Shown here piece after piece: positions 1-13,224 of a DNA stretch of 64,000 nt. The stretch is from Bufo bufo (taxonomy: Eukaryota; Chordata; Amphibia; Anura; Bufonidae). Both the position numbers and the translations under genes were made by a program. Each line of letters starts with the position of its first letter. The first letter of the stretch is position 1. Below the pieces are notes generated by a model that saw nothing but the letters and a program-made list of their open reading frames with translations, had not been told where the DNA came from and searched no databases. The stretch lies in assembly GCF_905171765.1 (NCBI RefSeq), contig NC_053391.1:112767409-112831408 (forward strand). The letters are read 5' to 3'.

Positions 1-1518
1 CCAAAAAAACTGATTAAGAGGTTCTATATATCTGCTTCCACAAATATTCCTCTTCTTTAGGGACTTTGTCACAGGGTCATTTTGAAAATGACAGCCAGAG
101 GAAGAGGCAGGCCTTTCCACAGGCGTTGTAGGGGTCGGGCAGGTGCACCAGGCTGGAGCCTAAGTGGGAAGTTGGAGAAGGTGCGTGCAATTACGTCAAA
201 GGAAGCACCAGAGTTGGTTGACTGGCTCACTCAGCCTTTCGCTTCTGCACCCTTTTCATCCTCTGTATCTGCACCCCCCTCACTCTGCTATGTATGCACC
301 CCCAAAGACACCATTACCACCACCACCATAGCCCCTCCACTCGAGTCAAAGGAATTATTTTCCCATACCTCACCGATGAGCAGCCATTCTTGGCATCGGA
401 TGAGGAAAAGGAGGTAGCAACGGCTGCAACCCAGCGTTCTGACGACAGTACCCAGATCAGCCCAAGGATGGTGGTCCCTGCTGTTGCTACCTATTCTGAG
501 CTGAGATCTCTAATGTCACTGGTAGTGCTGGTGACGATGATGACGTATCGATGAACGTCACGTGGGTGCCCACAAGAGAGGAAGAGGAGGGGAGTGCATA
601 GGGATAGACGGAGAAGCAGATAGGGAGGAGAAGAAGAAGAAGCAGGTAGAACTTGCAGTGCACAGGAGGCAAAAAGCAGACTGCAAATGTATCTGGAGTG
701 AGCCATCCACCATGCACGGTCACATCTTGCGCTCCCAGGACGCCGTCACATGGCTGCACAGTGTGGGCTTTTTTTAACTTGTCAGCCGTTGATAATAGTG
801 TTGCCATCTGCAGCCTGTGCTGTCAACGCATAAGTCACAGTAAGCCCAACACTCACCGAGGGATGACCGCCTTAAGAAGGCACCTGGACTCCCATCACCG
901 AGCCCAGTGGGAGCAACTCCTTCAGAACCCACAAAGCCACACTCCTCGTGCTCCACGTCTTGCCTCTTCTCCTTCTCCTCTCTCTTCCAATTCATCTGGC
1001 AAAAGGCAGGCTTCCGTGGCCCAAATGTTCGAGCGTAAAAAAAAAATTATGACGCCAGATAATTCTCTTACACAACAACTGAACGCTGGCTTGTCGGAAA
1101 TCCTAGCCCGCCAACTACTGCTATATAAATTGGTGGACTTGAGAGACCTTTAGAAAATTTTTGGCCATTGGCACACAGCAATGGAAGGTCCCCGGAAGGA
1201 AATATTTTCTCCCAGAAGGGCATCCCGGAGCTATATGGCCACGTTCAGTGGCAAGTGAATGTATCTCTGGCACGATACATCTGACCACAGATATGTGGTC
1301 TAGCAAGCACAGGCAGGGAAGGTACATAACTTTTACTACCCACAGGGTGAACCTTCTGACGGCCTTCAAGCATGTAACCCGTGGCACCCGTGTGGATTTG
1401 GTGTTACCGCCACGGATTGCATGCAGGCCTGCCTCTTCTTCTCCTCCTACTCCATCCTCCGTCTCCTCCTCGGCTGACTCCTCCTTTTCCACTGCTACTG
1501 CCTCTTGCGCTGCACCTT
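1..1518 (+). pseudogene. hAT transposase relic (BED-finger type), truncated
   Basis: This is a broken hAT-superfamily DNA transposase, possibly entering from the left edge. The open stretch at 653-1153 holds a BED zinc finger (C-x2-C near ICSLCCQR, then H-x4-H in RRHLDSHH), followed by the QMFERKKK and LNAGLSEILARQ segments that also occur in the better preserved hAT copies at 30.1-31.2 and 39.2-40.3 kb. In another frame, 1260-1350 encodes the first catalytic region (HLTTDMWSSKHRQGRY, with the first Asp of the DDE triad). The reading frame changes between the two around 1150. Similarity stops near 1518, after a serine-rich stretch, so the second catalytic Asp, the Glu and the C-terminal dimerisation region are missing. 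It is a non-functional relic. The family call is firm; the left boundary is not known. Confidence 0.75.
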
Positions 1519-3196
1519 AACTCATAAAATAGAATGACTACTCTCTGTAGATGTCTAATACCTGACAACAGAACAGTAACAATTATTTATTAGATAAAAA
1601 ACAGATGCCCTTATCATCTATATATGGGTCCCTAACCTATTCCTATGTTATCTGATTTACTTGAATGGTATTCTCATTTCGCCCTAATCATGTAATAATT
1701 GTACTTACACCATGCTGAAATCATGTTTGGTTTTGTACCACTAGAACAGTACTGTGATATTGTCTAAATCATGTATTAAGTGTACTTCAACCATATATAG
1801 ATCATGTTTGTATCTGTACCAAATGATGTATATATCTATTTTATGTTTGTCTATGATATTTTGGACAAGATATAATTTGCAATGTGAGACATATTACTAT
1901 TTATACTGCTTGGACTACCTCACTGTAACATGCCTTTCACATTTACTTTATAATTATGTTTATGTTGTCCATTTTGCTGTAGTCTGAAGAAGGCCACACG
2001 GCCAAAATGTCACACTAGTACAGCCACAGAAATGATCAAATAAACAACAATCAAAGTGCATTTCCAGCTGGTGTTTATTTTATGCATTGTTTATGGGGTG
2101 GGAACCCTACTCCGAGCAATACCAACAGAGTGAAACAAGGATCAAACCGAGTGTAGTTTACTTCTGTCATATATGCAAAGTTTGTCATCACTCATGTCTG
2201 TCCCTATCCATATTCTAATATGCTTGTATTAGCCAAACATACAAGCTAGGACCAAAATAAAGGTAAGCCACAGATGTATTAAGAGTTTGATAGGAATGGA
2301 AAATCAAGTACATGGCAGAAACCTGCACAAATGGTATAAGAAAAATAACACCCTACAAACATCTATGAAGCTGTCTGGTATGGCAACATCGCTAGAGAAG
2401 GGGTGGAAATATTCACCAATGCTTTATTTTATCAAGATTACGAAGGCTAGAGATTGGCAACTTTCCCAAAAACGTAAGTGTCATGAAAATTTGGCTGTCA
2501 GAATAATTTTGGACAAAATTAATTTGTTCGCATTCTAGAGTGCTACAATTTCGCCAGAAAAGTTGTGTATGACACCCTGAGGTCTCCTAGGACCTCCAAA
2601 CCATTTCAAGCCGGTTAACAGACAGCATTAGGAATGTCAAAGTGACAGTGACATACCGTATATGGCTATTGGTAAACGCCTGGTAGCTTGTGGTATCTTC
2701 TAGGAATTCCAATAACTTCAATTTGATGTAGGTTTGAGTTTAGATCTTATTTTTACACATGTCTACTAATCTGTAAAATAGATAATGCAAAGAAGAGCCT
2801 ATTAGCATTCCAATGAAGCAAGTTTTCCTATGTTGAAGCTGCAAACTCCATTGCATACTGGCAGAAGAGCACTCAGAGCAGTTGGTGTAATAACTGTCTG
2901 CACTCATTTCCATTATTCCTAATTAGATTTAAAATATTCTTGTTCTTATATTCACTATCTAGTTTAGGATAAAAGTTTACTGAAAAGTCATGCCATTGTA
3001 TAATGAATAATAGCATAATATGAAAAATTTCAATTGCCGGGGTAGTTCTTGAAATGACAATACTGTGTTATTATAGAGATAAAAGTGCCTCCTTTCAAAA
3101 TGCCTATATGAACATTATTAAAGGGGAAATCTCCTTTAAGAGACAGACAGTAGAACTACTCACAAAGTGTTGTTTTCATTCTGACAGATCCAGACC
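1519..3196. other. Non-coding interval with Penelope-like remnant
   Basis: No gene is supported here. The first 550 bases are AT-rich and end in a segment resembling the end of a Penelope-type pseudo-LTR, with a decayed hammerhead-like motif at 1984-2012. From 2100 to 3196 I see only unique-looking, AT-rich sequence with short open frames that match nothing I recognise. Confidence 0.4.
1984..2012 (+). other. Decayed hammerhead-ribozyme-like motif
   Basis: The order of parts matches the two better motifs in this window: CTGAAGA (fits CUGANGA), one unpaired A, then a GGCC/GGCC stem around an ACAC loop. The expected GAAA reads AAAA, which removes the conserved G12. No convincing stem I was found. 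I read it as a dead copy from a Penelope-like element; chance resemblance is possible. Confidence 0.25.
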
Positions 3197-3200
3197 TTAA

Positions 3201-3591
3201 AGGGGTTATCCAATATCTGAAACAGCCCACCCATGTGCAGGGCCCCTCACAGGTAACATAATTACCCTGCTCCTCACTGCCAGCACCACTCCTGGTCCCT
3301 GCACCGCCACTGCTGCTTCTCCCTGTACATGAATCAAAACATCTGGTGTCGGGGGGAGCAGCCAATAGCAGGCGGGGATGGGGACGAGCCCTCCAAGCAT
3401 TTCGGGTGATGGTAGGGAGGCTCGTCTGCCATTGGCTGCTCCCCCCCCGACACCAGCTGTTTTCATCCTTGTACAGGGAGAAGCAGTAGCGGTGATGGAA
3501 GGACCAGGAGTGGTGCCAGGATCGGGGTAAGTATATTACTTGTGAGGGGCCTGGCACATAGGGGGGCTGTTTCAGAAATTGGATAACCCCT
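3201..3591. mobile_element. Kolobok/T2-like MITE with TTAA target site
   Basis: The ends are inverted repeats: AGGGGTTATCCAATATCTGA on the left, matched by TTGGATAACCCCT on the right. TTAA flanks both sides (3197-3200 and 3592-3595). The TTAAAGGGG terminus fits the TTAAAGGRR signature of the T2 family MITEs described in Xenopus, which are linked to Kolobok transposases. The interior is GC-rich and itself partly palindromic (3350-3460). It has no coding capacity; open frames across it are incidental. Confidence 0.7.
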
Positions 3592-3876
3592 TTAAATGTA
3601 TTACATTTTCTGGAATGGTCAGCATGTAACATTACATTTCCCCTGCTCTGTTCCTACTTATTTTATATTTATAGCACTTGAAAAAGCACTGTACTGTTAT
3701 TCCTGATATTCGTATATTCCAAATCAATAAAGGAATGTTCAGAAAATCTCATTTTAACTGCTATAGATGATGTCCCAGGCACAGTCTAACAACTACCCAG
3801 TCTCACAGACAGAGCACACATACAGTAAACAACACTTCTTCTTTCAAACATACTTTAAGCTCTTTTCAAGCACATT

Positions 3877-4353
3877 GGGCCAGATATATCATTACTCTGA
3901 CAACTCACTCCACTTTCACATATGGCTAAAGTCAGTTTTAGCCAAGTCAGATTTATGATCGGCCCTTTAAGACTGTAATAAATGTGGTTTGACGGTAGCA
4001 GTTTATTTGTCAGTAAGCAGCTTTACAAAAGTCGCACATCTTTACGAAAAAGTCGCACGTTTTTATGAAAAAGTCGCATGTTCTATTAAAAAGTCTCAGA
4101 AGATAAGCATGGTCCTCACTGGAGTGAAATTGGGACTTTTTTGCGACTTTTTTGCGACTTTTTTAAATAGTCCCAATAGTAAATCTGTCTAGAGATTCAT
4201 TTACATAAGAAAACATGCCCACTTTCAGAAAACTGGCGAGCATAGTGCAGAGCAGAAAAAAGTCGCAAATTTGTGCGCAGTTTTAGCGTTTGGGACTTTT
4301 TTGGGACTTTTTCACTCCATTATTCTGACCTGAGCTAATGATAAATCTGGCCC
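3877..4353. mobile_element. MITE with GGGCCAGAT ends
   Basis: The termini are inverted repeats (GGGCCAGATATATCATTA at the left, TAATGATAAATCTGGCCC at the right). The interior carries repeated AAAAAGTCGCA units on one side and their complement (TTTTTTGCGACTTTTT) on the other, so the whole 477-bp unit can fold back. I could not assign a clear target duplication, so the superfamily is left open. No coding sequence. Confidence 0.6.
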
Positions 4354-4588
4354 TATGTATTTCCTTCAGAAAATACCAATATAATTCTTTATGATTTTCA
4401 CCTTAGTGATGTTGTTGCATCCGATATAACATACCAATACGTTTACAAACATCAAAATGGTGATTCAATATCCCAGCAGAAGGAACTAGAGTGGCAGATG
4501 GCAAGTGGCTTAAATTTATGCAAAATAAAAAGTTTATTTTATAGAGACATATTAATTGAATAAATGATAATGTTGTCCATGTTTTATA

Positions 4589-6042
4589 CAGTGCCTTCAG
4601 AGAGTCTTCAAACCCTTTCACTTTTTAACATTTTACATTGTAAAAACAGACTTTTCAAAATCTTTGCTAATTTATTGCAAAGGAAAAACAAAAATATTGT
4701 ACTGACATAAATATTCAGACCCTTTACTCTGTACTTAGTTTAAACACCTTTGGCAGTGATTACAGCCTCACAAATTTCCAGGGAATGATGCCGCAAGGTT
4801 TGCACGTGTATTTGGAGATTATCTGCCATACTTCTTTGTAGATCCTCTCAAGCTTTGTTAGAATGGATGGGGACTGTCAGTGGACAGCCATTTTCAGGTC
4901 TCTGAGATGCTCAATTAGGTTCAAGTCAGGGCTCTGGATGGATCACTTAAGGACATTCACAAAGTTGTCCCTAAGCCACTCCTGTGTTGCCTTGGCTATG
5001 TCCTTAGTCAGCGTCTTGTTGGAAGGTGAACCTTTGGCCCAGTTTGAAGTCCAGAACACTCTTGATCAGGTTTTCATTAAGAATATCTCTGTACTTTGCT
5101 TCATTTAGCTTTCCCTTAACTCTGACCAGTTTCCCTGCCCCAGCCGTTAAAAAACACCCCTATAGTATGATGCTACCCTTACCCTGCTTCATTTCAGGGA
5201 TTGTATTGGGCAGTGCCTGGCTTCCTCCAAAAAAAACACTTAGAATTAAGACCATAAGTTCAATCTTGGTTTCATCAGACCAGAGTCACAGTCTGAGAGT
5301 TCTTTAGGTGAGTTTTTTTTGCAAACTTTTGTGTGTCTTTTATTGAGAAGAGGCTTCTTTCTGGGCACCCTGCATAAAGCCCAGAGTGGTAGAGTGCTGC
5401 AGTGATAGTCGACCTTTCTAACGTTTCTTCCATCTGCACCCAAAATTTGGGTTTTTGGTCACCTATCTTACAAAGGCCCTTTTCCTCCGACAACTTAATT
5501 TGGTAGGGTGACTAGCTCTATAAAGAGTCCTGTTTGTCCTAAACTTCTTCCATTTAAGAGTTATGGAGGCCACTGTGCTTGTGGAATCTTTCAGTGCAGA
5601 AATATTTCCTTCTCTAGATCTGTGCCTCCACACAATCCTGTCTTCGAGCTCTACCGGCAATTATTTCCTCCTTCCAGCTTGGTTTTGGATTTGATATGCA
5701 TTGTCAGCTGGGAGGCCTTATATAGACAGGGGTGTGTCTTTCCAAATAATGTTCAATCAACTTAATTTACCACAGCTAGACCCCAATCAAGGTGTAAATC
5801 AACTGAAAGATGACTGAGAGAAGTGGAAAGCTACCAGAGCTAAATTTCAAGTACCATAACAAATTTTTGTTTTTCACTTTTTAGAAATTTGCAAACATTT
5901 TCAAATATCTGTTTTCATTTTTATTAAGGGGGCTTGAGTGCAGATTATTGGGGGAAACAGGATTTTTTTTAATTTTAGCACAAAGCCTCAACATAACAAA
6001 ATGAGAAAAAGTAAAAGGGTCTGAAGACTTTCTGAATGCATA
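4589..6042 (-). mobile_element. Tc1-like DNA transposon, decayed
   Basis: The left terminus CAGTGCCTTCAGAGAGTC follows a TA dinucleotide and is matched at the right by a complementary end (AAAGGGTCTGAAGACTTTCT), the terminal repeat style of vertebrate Tc1 elements. The length of about 1.45 kb is normal for Tc1. The transposase reads on the minus strand and is broken by frameshifts and stops, so this copy is immobile without help. Confidence 0.8.
4865..5700 (-). pseudogene. Tc1-like transposase pseudogene
   Basis: On the minus strand, successive frames give recognisable Tc1 transposase pieces. The N-terminal helix-turn-helix part is at 5463-5660 (VASITLKWKKF and a following basic stretch), the linker with an ALYHSGLYAGCP segment at 5275-5493, and the WSDETKIEL motif near 5265-5300 that in intact relatives (WSDE) carries a catalytic Asp. 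Several frame changes and stops separate them. Tc1 transposases cut and paste at TA sites in the nucleus; this one cannot be made as one protein. No promoter can be pointed to. Confidence 0.7.
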
Positions 6043-7331
6043 GCATACCAAATCTCTATGGCAAAGATATCTTTGTATTGCACTTTTACTTTCCTTTCAA
6101 AATTGCTAAATAGCAGGTTATACTTACTGTACTGGTTCAAACCTTTCCTCTCTTGTACTCATCATCTTCTTTGCTGTAGCAATGATGTTCCTCTTTACCT
6201 CTTGTGACCACTGCAGCCAATCACTGGACTCAGTGGTATACAACACAAGACCACTGAGTCCAGTGCCCAGTGAGGTATTCATGCATGTCACCACTGCAGC
6301 CATAAAAGCAACATCTAGCCAGGAGGACCGAGCTGTGATTCTGGAATGACGGGGGATTAAAAGCAATTTATATTTTAACCCCATAGTGACCAGCCTGTTT
6401 TGGGCCTTACTGATCAAGTGTTTTCCTTCCTTTTTTCATCTTCGCGCTCCAAGAGCAATCATTTTTTTATTTTCCGTCTATATAGCTTTATGAGGGCATG
6501 TTCATTTTTCAGTATAAATAACTATTTTTTTTTTCTCTGGGTCAGTGCAATTACAGCGATACCAAATACAATTTATTTTTTTCTGTTTTACTACTTTTGT
6601 TCAATAAGAGCCCTTTTTTTTCAATGGAATACAATCTTTTTGCATCGCCGCTTTCCAAGACCCATAACTTTTTTATTTTTCTTTCTATGGAGTTGTATGA
6701 GGGTGATTTTTGCCAGACGACTTGTAATTTTCATTGTAATCATTTTGGAGTAAATGACACTTTTTGATTGCTTGTTTTTAAGTTTTTTCAGTGTCAACTA
6801 AGTATAAATTAGCAATTCATTTTTTTTTTTTTTGTTCACCGTAGGGCATAAATTACATGATATTTATATAGTGTGGGTAGTTACGGATGCAGCGATATGA
6901 AACATATGAGGGACATTTATTTGTGCATTATTTCAAGGAAAAAAGCATATTTTTATTTTTACTGGAATTTTTTTTCTTTAGTAAATGTTTGTTTTTTAAA
7001 CTTATTTTTACCACTTAATAGTCCCACAAGGGAAATATAGCAGACAACATTTGTATTGATTTTAAAATGCAATGCATTATCCCTATTGTGCATTGCCTTT
7101 TAATATCAGTGTTTTACTAACACTGACCAGAAGGCTGTGCCAGAGAGGAGCAGCATGCTGGAAACTACTCAAGGCTGGTTGGGGGCCTATATCAGACCCC
7201 AGGAAGCCTTCACACACATCGGCACCCCACGATCGCATTTGCGGGGTGCAGATGGGAGACAGAGGGAGTCAGCTCCCTCTGTCAGCGCTTTACATGCGGT
7301 GGGGGTGCCAATGCCCGTGGCATGTAAAGCC
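6043..7331. other. AT-rich interspersed repeat, no gene
   Basis: From about 6340 the sequence carries repeated modules of a T-rich run followed by a segment like GTATGAGGG, seen near 6490 and 6695. This type is common in amphibian intergenic DNA and probably derives from a DNA transposon. Open frames here are low-complexity Phe/Ile-rich translations of T-runs. I see no gene. Confidence 0.4.
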
Positions 7332-7334
7332 TTA

Positions 7335-7800
7335 GGCTACTTTCACGCTAGTGTTTTTGCTGGATCCGGCAGGGTCCAGCAAAAACCCTTCCGTTACTGA
7401 TAATACAACCATCTGCATCTGTTATGAACTGAACCAGTTGTATTATCTTTAACATAGCCAAGACGGATCCGTCCTGAACTCCATTGAAAATCAATGGGGG
7501 ACGGATCTGTTTTCTATTGTGTCAGAGAAAATGGATCTATGCCCATTGACTTGCATTGTGGGTCATGACGGATCTATCTTGCTCCGCATCCCTGCACGGA
7601 AAGCAAACCGCAGCATGCTGCGGTTTGCTCTCCGGTATGAGAATGGAATGGAATGCATTTTGGAGCACTCCGTTCTGTTCAGTTACATTTTGTCCCCATT
7701 GGCAATGAATGGGGACAAAACGAAAGCGTTGTTTTACGGTATTGAGACCCTAAGACGGATCTCAATACCGGAAAATATTAACGCTAGTGTGAAAGTAGCC
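7335..7800. mobile_element. PIF/Harbinger-like MITE
   Basis: It has near-perfect inverted ends (GGCTACTTTCACGCTAGTGT at the left, its complement with one mismatch at the right) and TTA on both sides (7332-7334 and 7801-7803). A 3-bp TTA duplication is the Harbinger pattern. The interior contains further palindromes built on ACGGATC. A second member lies at 37968-38408. No coding sequence. Confidence 0.7.
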
Positions 7801-7803
7801 TTA

Positions 7804-10109
7804 AACAGCCATACGCCTTTTTACGGTGGTAACTAAGGGCTTAGCCTAGACAACCCCTTTAAGCCACCATGATAACCCCTGTCCATATGCCCTGTTTTCC
7901 CTTCTATGGTTGTCCAGGATGATAAGCCAGGCCTGAGTTTATTAACTGATTACTACCTTTACTTCTTTTACCCTTATAGGCATTTATACTATCTTCTTAC
8001 AATTTTGGTTTTAAAAATACAAATGTAGCAAAACTAAACTGGAAATTTAAAGAGTTTGTCCATGGTTTAGCTGCCAACAATGAAGTTTTATATGGCACCC
8101 AATTATGGAAAAATGACCTAAGTGTAATACGCAGAAACTCTCTTTTTTAACCTTGCAATTGGCTTTATCAAATGGCTCAGGTTGCAGGCAAAAGACATAC
8201 AAAGCCATAGTGTATTTTAAAAACTATGATATATCTCATTCTACTGGATATAATCTTGGGGCTGAGTAAACTGTGCCCTGAGTTACTGTTCTTATCAAAA
8301 CCAATTTGCATAACATAATAACCTACATATGTAGTCTTTCAAAATGTCTTCATAGTTAAGAACCAGATTCAATTTTACACTATTAAATGGGTCATTAACC
8401 TTTGTTAATGCCATGCTAATCACTGTTTCTTCATTACCATAGGATATAACTTGAACATACTGCAGGATAACATCAAATCCAGGAACACAGAGATGAAATA
8501 AAGACTGGTGAAACTACAGTAAGGTAATGGGGTACAATGAACAAAAAATATTTTTCAAGGTTTAGTAACATTAACATGGAGTTTTCAGAAATTATTCACA
8601 CCAGTGCATATGAATGAAAATCCCAATCAATATGAATTTGCTAAAATGTAATGTTTCTCCATTTAAGTGAAAGGGGCTGAGTTGAAATAACAGGAACATC
8701 TTAAGGACAAAACAGGCACTGCGTCTAACACACTTTATTTCTAATCTTGGACAACCTTATTAATAATCAATTTGAACCTAGCAAAAATAGTTTTTCTATG
8801 AAGCAGATCTGGATCTGCTGTGTCACCTGTCTTACGGCTTTTTCTAAAGAAAGTGATACTGCACTTTGCTGCATGGGAGCCACCAGGCTGCTATTTCTTG
8901 GAGTAGTCTCTGTTCAAGTGTCTGCGGACTGAGGGAGGTCAAGAGACACCAGTGCAGAACACTGAAGAATCAAGCAAAACCATAGTAAGAGAAAAGGCCA
9001 AGGTCAGGGCAGGCAAAATTCATACAATCCAATAAAAAGTCTGAGGTAAGGGCAGGCCGCTCACGGTCAGAACAGGGAACAGGCAGAGGTCAGGTCAGGC
9101 AGCTTAGGGTCAAATCCAGGAAACAAGCAGAAGTCGATACAGGGGAAGGCAAACTTAGAAACAGCATACCTTTGCAAGGCATTAGCAAACTAGAACCTAT
9201 TGCTCAGGCACCTTCCAATAGAAGATGGAGGGAAGGCCAACATGCACTGTACGGGCAGAGAGAGATAATTAGCCAACAAACCGCTGCCTTCTTGAAGGGA
9301 TAAAGCTACTCCGGTGACTGTATTCATCAAAAAGAGGGAGAGAAAGGTCAGAGCGGTCACACCGCCGGAACTCATAGTTGACGAGCAGAGCTTTGAAGAC
9401 CACTGGCCACAACTGTAACAAGTTTCCATAAAAATGCAACAAAATCTAAAAATGAAATCAGAACTTTACACTGAAATCATATATCAAAATTAGAAATGAG
9501 CAAATTTTTTGAAATGTTTGATTCAGGTACAAATCAATTATGCTCCAATTACCCTGTTGGGACTTAACTTTTTGAGAGAGAGAAAGGGGGTGGCGTGATC
9601 TTTCTCATCACAGAGAGCACCTGATATGTGTAGTATGTGTTCCTGAATATTGTAGACAAACTAATGACACTCTGGGATTCTTGGAAAGATATTCGAACTA
9701 GCTTTCCTAAACTTATCTAATGCCAGCAGATGTAAGATGTGCTAATTTCGATATATTCTTTCCAGAAACCAAGGGTAATGTTGGCTGGCTTATGATACTC
9801 CTTATGCATACTCAGCATCCTTCAAGGAGAAATAGTACATCAACCAAGGCCTCTCAGGCAGCCAAGGAAGTTTTTTTTTTAGTTTTTTTTTGCTAAGCTC
9901 TACAAAAAGGAGTTACCAACAAAGAGCTGTGTCTCTGATGTGGGGCTCTCAGGTGTCCTTTTCTTTTTGAGAAGCATTTTGTAGGGATGCAAGTACAGCC
10001 ATAGATAAAAAAAAAATCTTATTGTGACAACCCAATGATTGAACAGTTTAAGGCTATAACTAAAAAATGTAGTGGAGAAAATTGATCTATGAAGCACAAG
10101 GGGATATGC
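7804..10109. other. Non-coding interval with possible LTR fragment
   Basis: No gene is supported. The segment 8930-9430 has repeated GGTCAGG/CAGGCAG wording of the kind seen in amphibian gypsy LTRs, but no ends could be found, so this is tentative. Near 9492 there is a weak copy of the hAT-type end (TTAGAAATGAGCAAA). A T-rich run lies at 9870-9892. Confidence 0.35.
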
Positions 10110-10117
10110 ATCATTAT

Positions 10118-10618
10118 TAGAGATGAGCGAATCGAGTACCACAAAGTGGAATTAGATCCGAATTTCAGGAATTATTCGATTCGCCTAGAAGCCGAATTTC
10201 CTCAGGCTTCGTTTCAGCGAATCAATTAATCCTGAAATTGAAACTTGCTGCCTCCATTTGCACGTGAAGGGCCGCCAGCCACCACCTTGCTTGAAGATCT
10301 CGTCTGAAATCCCGTGCGGCGCGAGATTACGTCAACACGCCAGCACGCGTGATGACGTAATCTTGCGCCGCACGTGATTTCGGCCGAGATCTTCATGCAA
10401 GATGGTGGCAGCCTGCCCGTTGTGCGCAAATGGATGCGGTAAGTTTGATGTAATTTTTTTATTTATGTTAATTTTACACTGTACTCTCAGGTGCCACGAT
10501 CATGTATGAGTGCGGCATCTGAGGGGTACAATGACGGGGACGGCGCTATCGCAGCTCCCTGCCATTGCACCCGCTGCTCACAAAAAAATGTGCTTCGTGG
10601 CAAAGTAATTCATCTCTA
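10118..10618. mobile_element. hAT MITE with perfect 8-bp target duplication
   Basis: The element starts TAGAGATGAGCGAATCG and ends with the complement TTCATCTCTA. It is flanked by ATCATTAT at 10110-10117 and again at 10619-10626, an exact 8-bp duplication as made by hAT transposases. The interior has a strong palindrome around 10300-10400 (GCGCGAGATTACGTCA versus TGACGTAATCTTGCGC). It belongs to the same terminal family as the larger hAT elements in this window and has no transposase of its own. Confidence 0.85.
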
Positions 10619-10626
10619 ATCATTAT

Positions 10627-13220
10627 ACATATTAGAGATAAGCAAATTAATTTGGAATTCATCTTGAGTTTTCAAAAAATTTGGATTCTAATTACAGAAG
10701 AGCAAACTTCTTCAAATTTGTTTTGGGTCCAATTTGTCAAACTTTTTGAGTAGTTTGATTCAGACCCAGTTTGATTTTGTATGAATTAAATATCTTCTAA
10801 CGAGCCTAAAATTGATAGATAACACCTTCTAGTCTCCTAAAACTCATATTTTTTTCGAAAAAACATTAACAAATAAACACAAAGTGAAAGTGAGATTCTT
10901 CTTCCAACCCAGAATTATGTTTTTCTCAATGAGATGTGTAAGCTCAGGGTCAGACAGGCCCACCAGAGAATCCTCAAGTGGGCCCAAGCTCTGACAATAA
11001 TAGCCCCCTAATAAAAAAAGGCCCTTAAGGTCCTATATACACAGAGGGTGGGCCCAAGGGGCTTTGGTTTGTGTGGTGTTCCACAAGAACCTGACTATCT
11101 CAAGATAAATCTACCTTGGTTAGTTGACTAGTCTTGGGGAATACTCTTTACTGTGCTCTTTATCATTGAGGAGACCAACAAATGTTCATGATGTATATTG
11201 TATGCCAGGTAGCACTGCTCTTGCTTTCTGAAAAGAATATATGCAAATTCACATATCATATTTTTTTCTGTTTTGTCAGGCAAGCAAACTTGCATTGTTG
11301 TTGTTGTATGTTTTTTTTCTATTAAATCTGTTGTGAGGCTGGATATTATTTAGATTAAAGAGACCAGTTTACATATGTGATGACTACTGGAGGCTACGCA
11401 ATACTCCTATGAAAAATAAATGCAAATTAGCATATCTAACTTCATCTGGCATCAGAAAGAATTACTTTTCTTATCCTTTTTGTCAGAAAAACTAATTTGA
11501 ATATTTTCCCATAAACCCAAAAATATGCAAAGTAGCTTTCCTGATAAAAAAGGAAAAGTAATTTTCTGATGTCAGCTGATGTTAGACATACTAATTTATA
11601 TATATTCTTCCCAGAAACCAAAAGGCACATTACTTAGCTTACAATAATCATCACATGTACTAAGTGGTCTCCCTAATAGAAACAGGTCCCCCAAGACCTT
11701 TGTTCTACTAAAAGGGTTTTTATGCTTTTTTTTTTGTCTTTTGAGATCTATTGTTTTAATTATGCTAGGAATACCACAAGCCTGACTTTTTGTGGCTAAC
11801 TGCTCTATACGAGAGCTAAAGACCCGTCAGAAAAAAAAAAGGATCATTTATTTTGAGCATCCATTGTGATTATTTTGCATTTGTTTTAATCAGCTCCATC
11901 TGAGATCCATTACTTTTGGCAGGAGAAGAAGTCCTCCAACACAACTTTGCATCCAGTAAATTTTACTTTTTCTATTGCCTGCTGTATTTGCCCTAGAAGC
12001 TTTACATAGAGCATGTAATTAACAATTTTACAGTCACTGAACTATTCAATAAAATGTATCTGTTTAGAGCCACATGATTTTTTTTCCTTATTTCTCACTG
12101 AGTTGGATGAATTTTCTCAGTTTAAATCTTCACCTGCCACCAACTATATGTTCTGTTAGAAGCTGTGGCAATTACAGAGAAAGAGCTGCAGCAGAAAGGA
12201 CACACCCCCAGAGCTGCCAGCTTGACATAAATCTAGCAGAACAATAGAAGCAATGAATGGGGATATCTCTGGATCCATGTGAGGTTCAGGGCTGGTTCCA
12301 GTTTTGTTAGAAAGAGATTATCATGTACTATATGATGTCTGATTTTAATTTTTTTATATCAATCATGGAATAACCCTTTAAGTGAATGTGTTTCCTAAGA
12401 AAGAAAAAAAAAAAAAAAAAAAAAAGGGGGCGTTGGAGGGAGGGAAGGTTAAAAGATTTGGTATATGATGACACTCGGTATTATTGTATAACTACATGTG
12501 TTAATGTTTTGTGACACCAAAATAGAATACTGTAGATCTACTACTTGCAAAATAAAATATATTTAATAAAAAAAAAAAAGACATGAAAGTATTTGTATTT
12601 CTCTAGACTAGAATAACTTTGTTTTTAAATAAAATATAGAATTTACAAGCCGGTCAACAAAAATGTCCTTTTCTATAGAATTATACATAATTTGTGCTGT
12701 TCTTATTTGTTTCTACTTTTTCCATGTTTGCTACATTTATTTATTTTTAGTAGAGATGCGAGAACCAATTCAGAATTTATCCCAAATTTTCAAAAAAATA
12801 TTAATTCTAATGAATCCCAATTTTGAGAGTTATTAATTTTTGGTGTATCAGAAAGGCCCACACATAACACTACACTGGAAAAGGGAAATGCTAGACAGTT
12901 CTCCCGCCAAGAGGAAAATAAAACTGAGCATTCCCCTCTCAAAATGAGATGTGCAAGTCACATCTCATTTCAAAGAGAAAGAAATCTGACTGTCTCAAGA
13001 GAAAATTGCCCTGGTTGTCCTAACCAACTTCATAGGCTTTGCAGTCCATTCTATTGTCTTAAAGCAGTTCCCATATTCAACTTCACTATTTTTCAATTTC
13101 TCTCACTTCTAAACATCTCAAACCTTCACTGTTAGCTTTATGTCTAGTATATACAGTATATATTTTTCGACATGTAGAATTTCAAAAAGTACCTCAATAT
13201 ACAGTGGCCCTTATTTTTCC
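10627..13220. other. Non-coding interval
   Basis: No gene is supported. A second, degenerate copy of the hAT-type end (TTAGAGATAAGCAAATT) starts near 10632 and another (TAGAGATGCGAG) near 12752. There is a poly-A run at 12403-12425 and A-rich runs near 12570. The rest is AT-rich and unremarkable. Confidence 0.4.
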
Positions 13221-13224
13221 TTAA
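13221..13224. repeat. piggyBac target site TTAA, left
   Basis: TTAA directly abuts the CCCCTTAAGG terminus and is repeated at 19799-19802 after the right terminus. Confidence 0.9.

Noticed and set aside
8747..8932. Possible small host gene
   Set aside because: The frame has no recognisable domain, no splice or promoter context, and lies in AT-rich repeat-like DNA.
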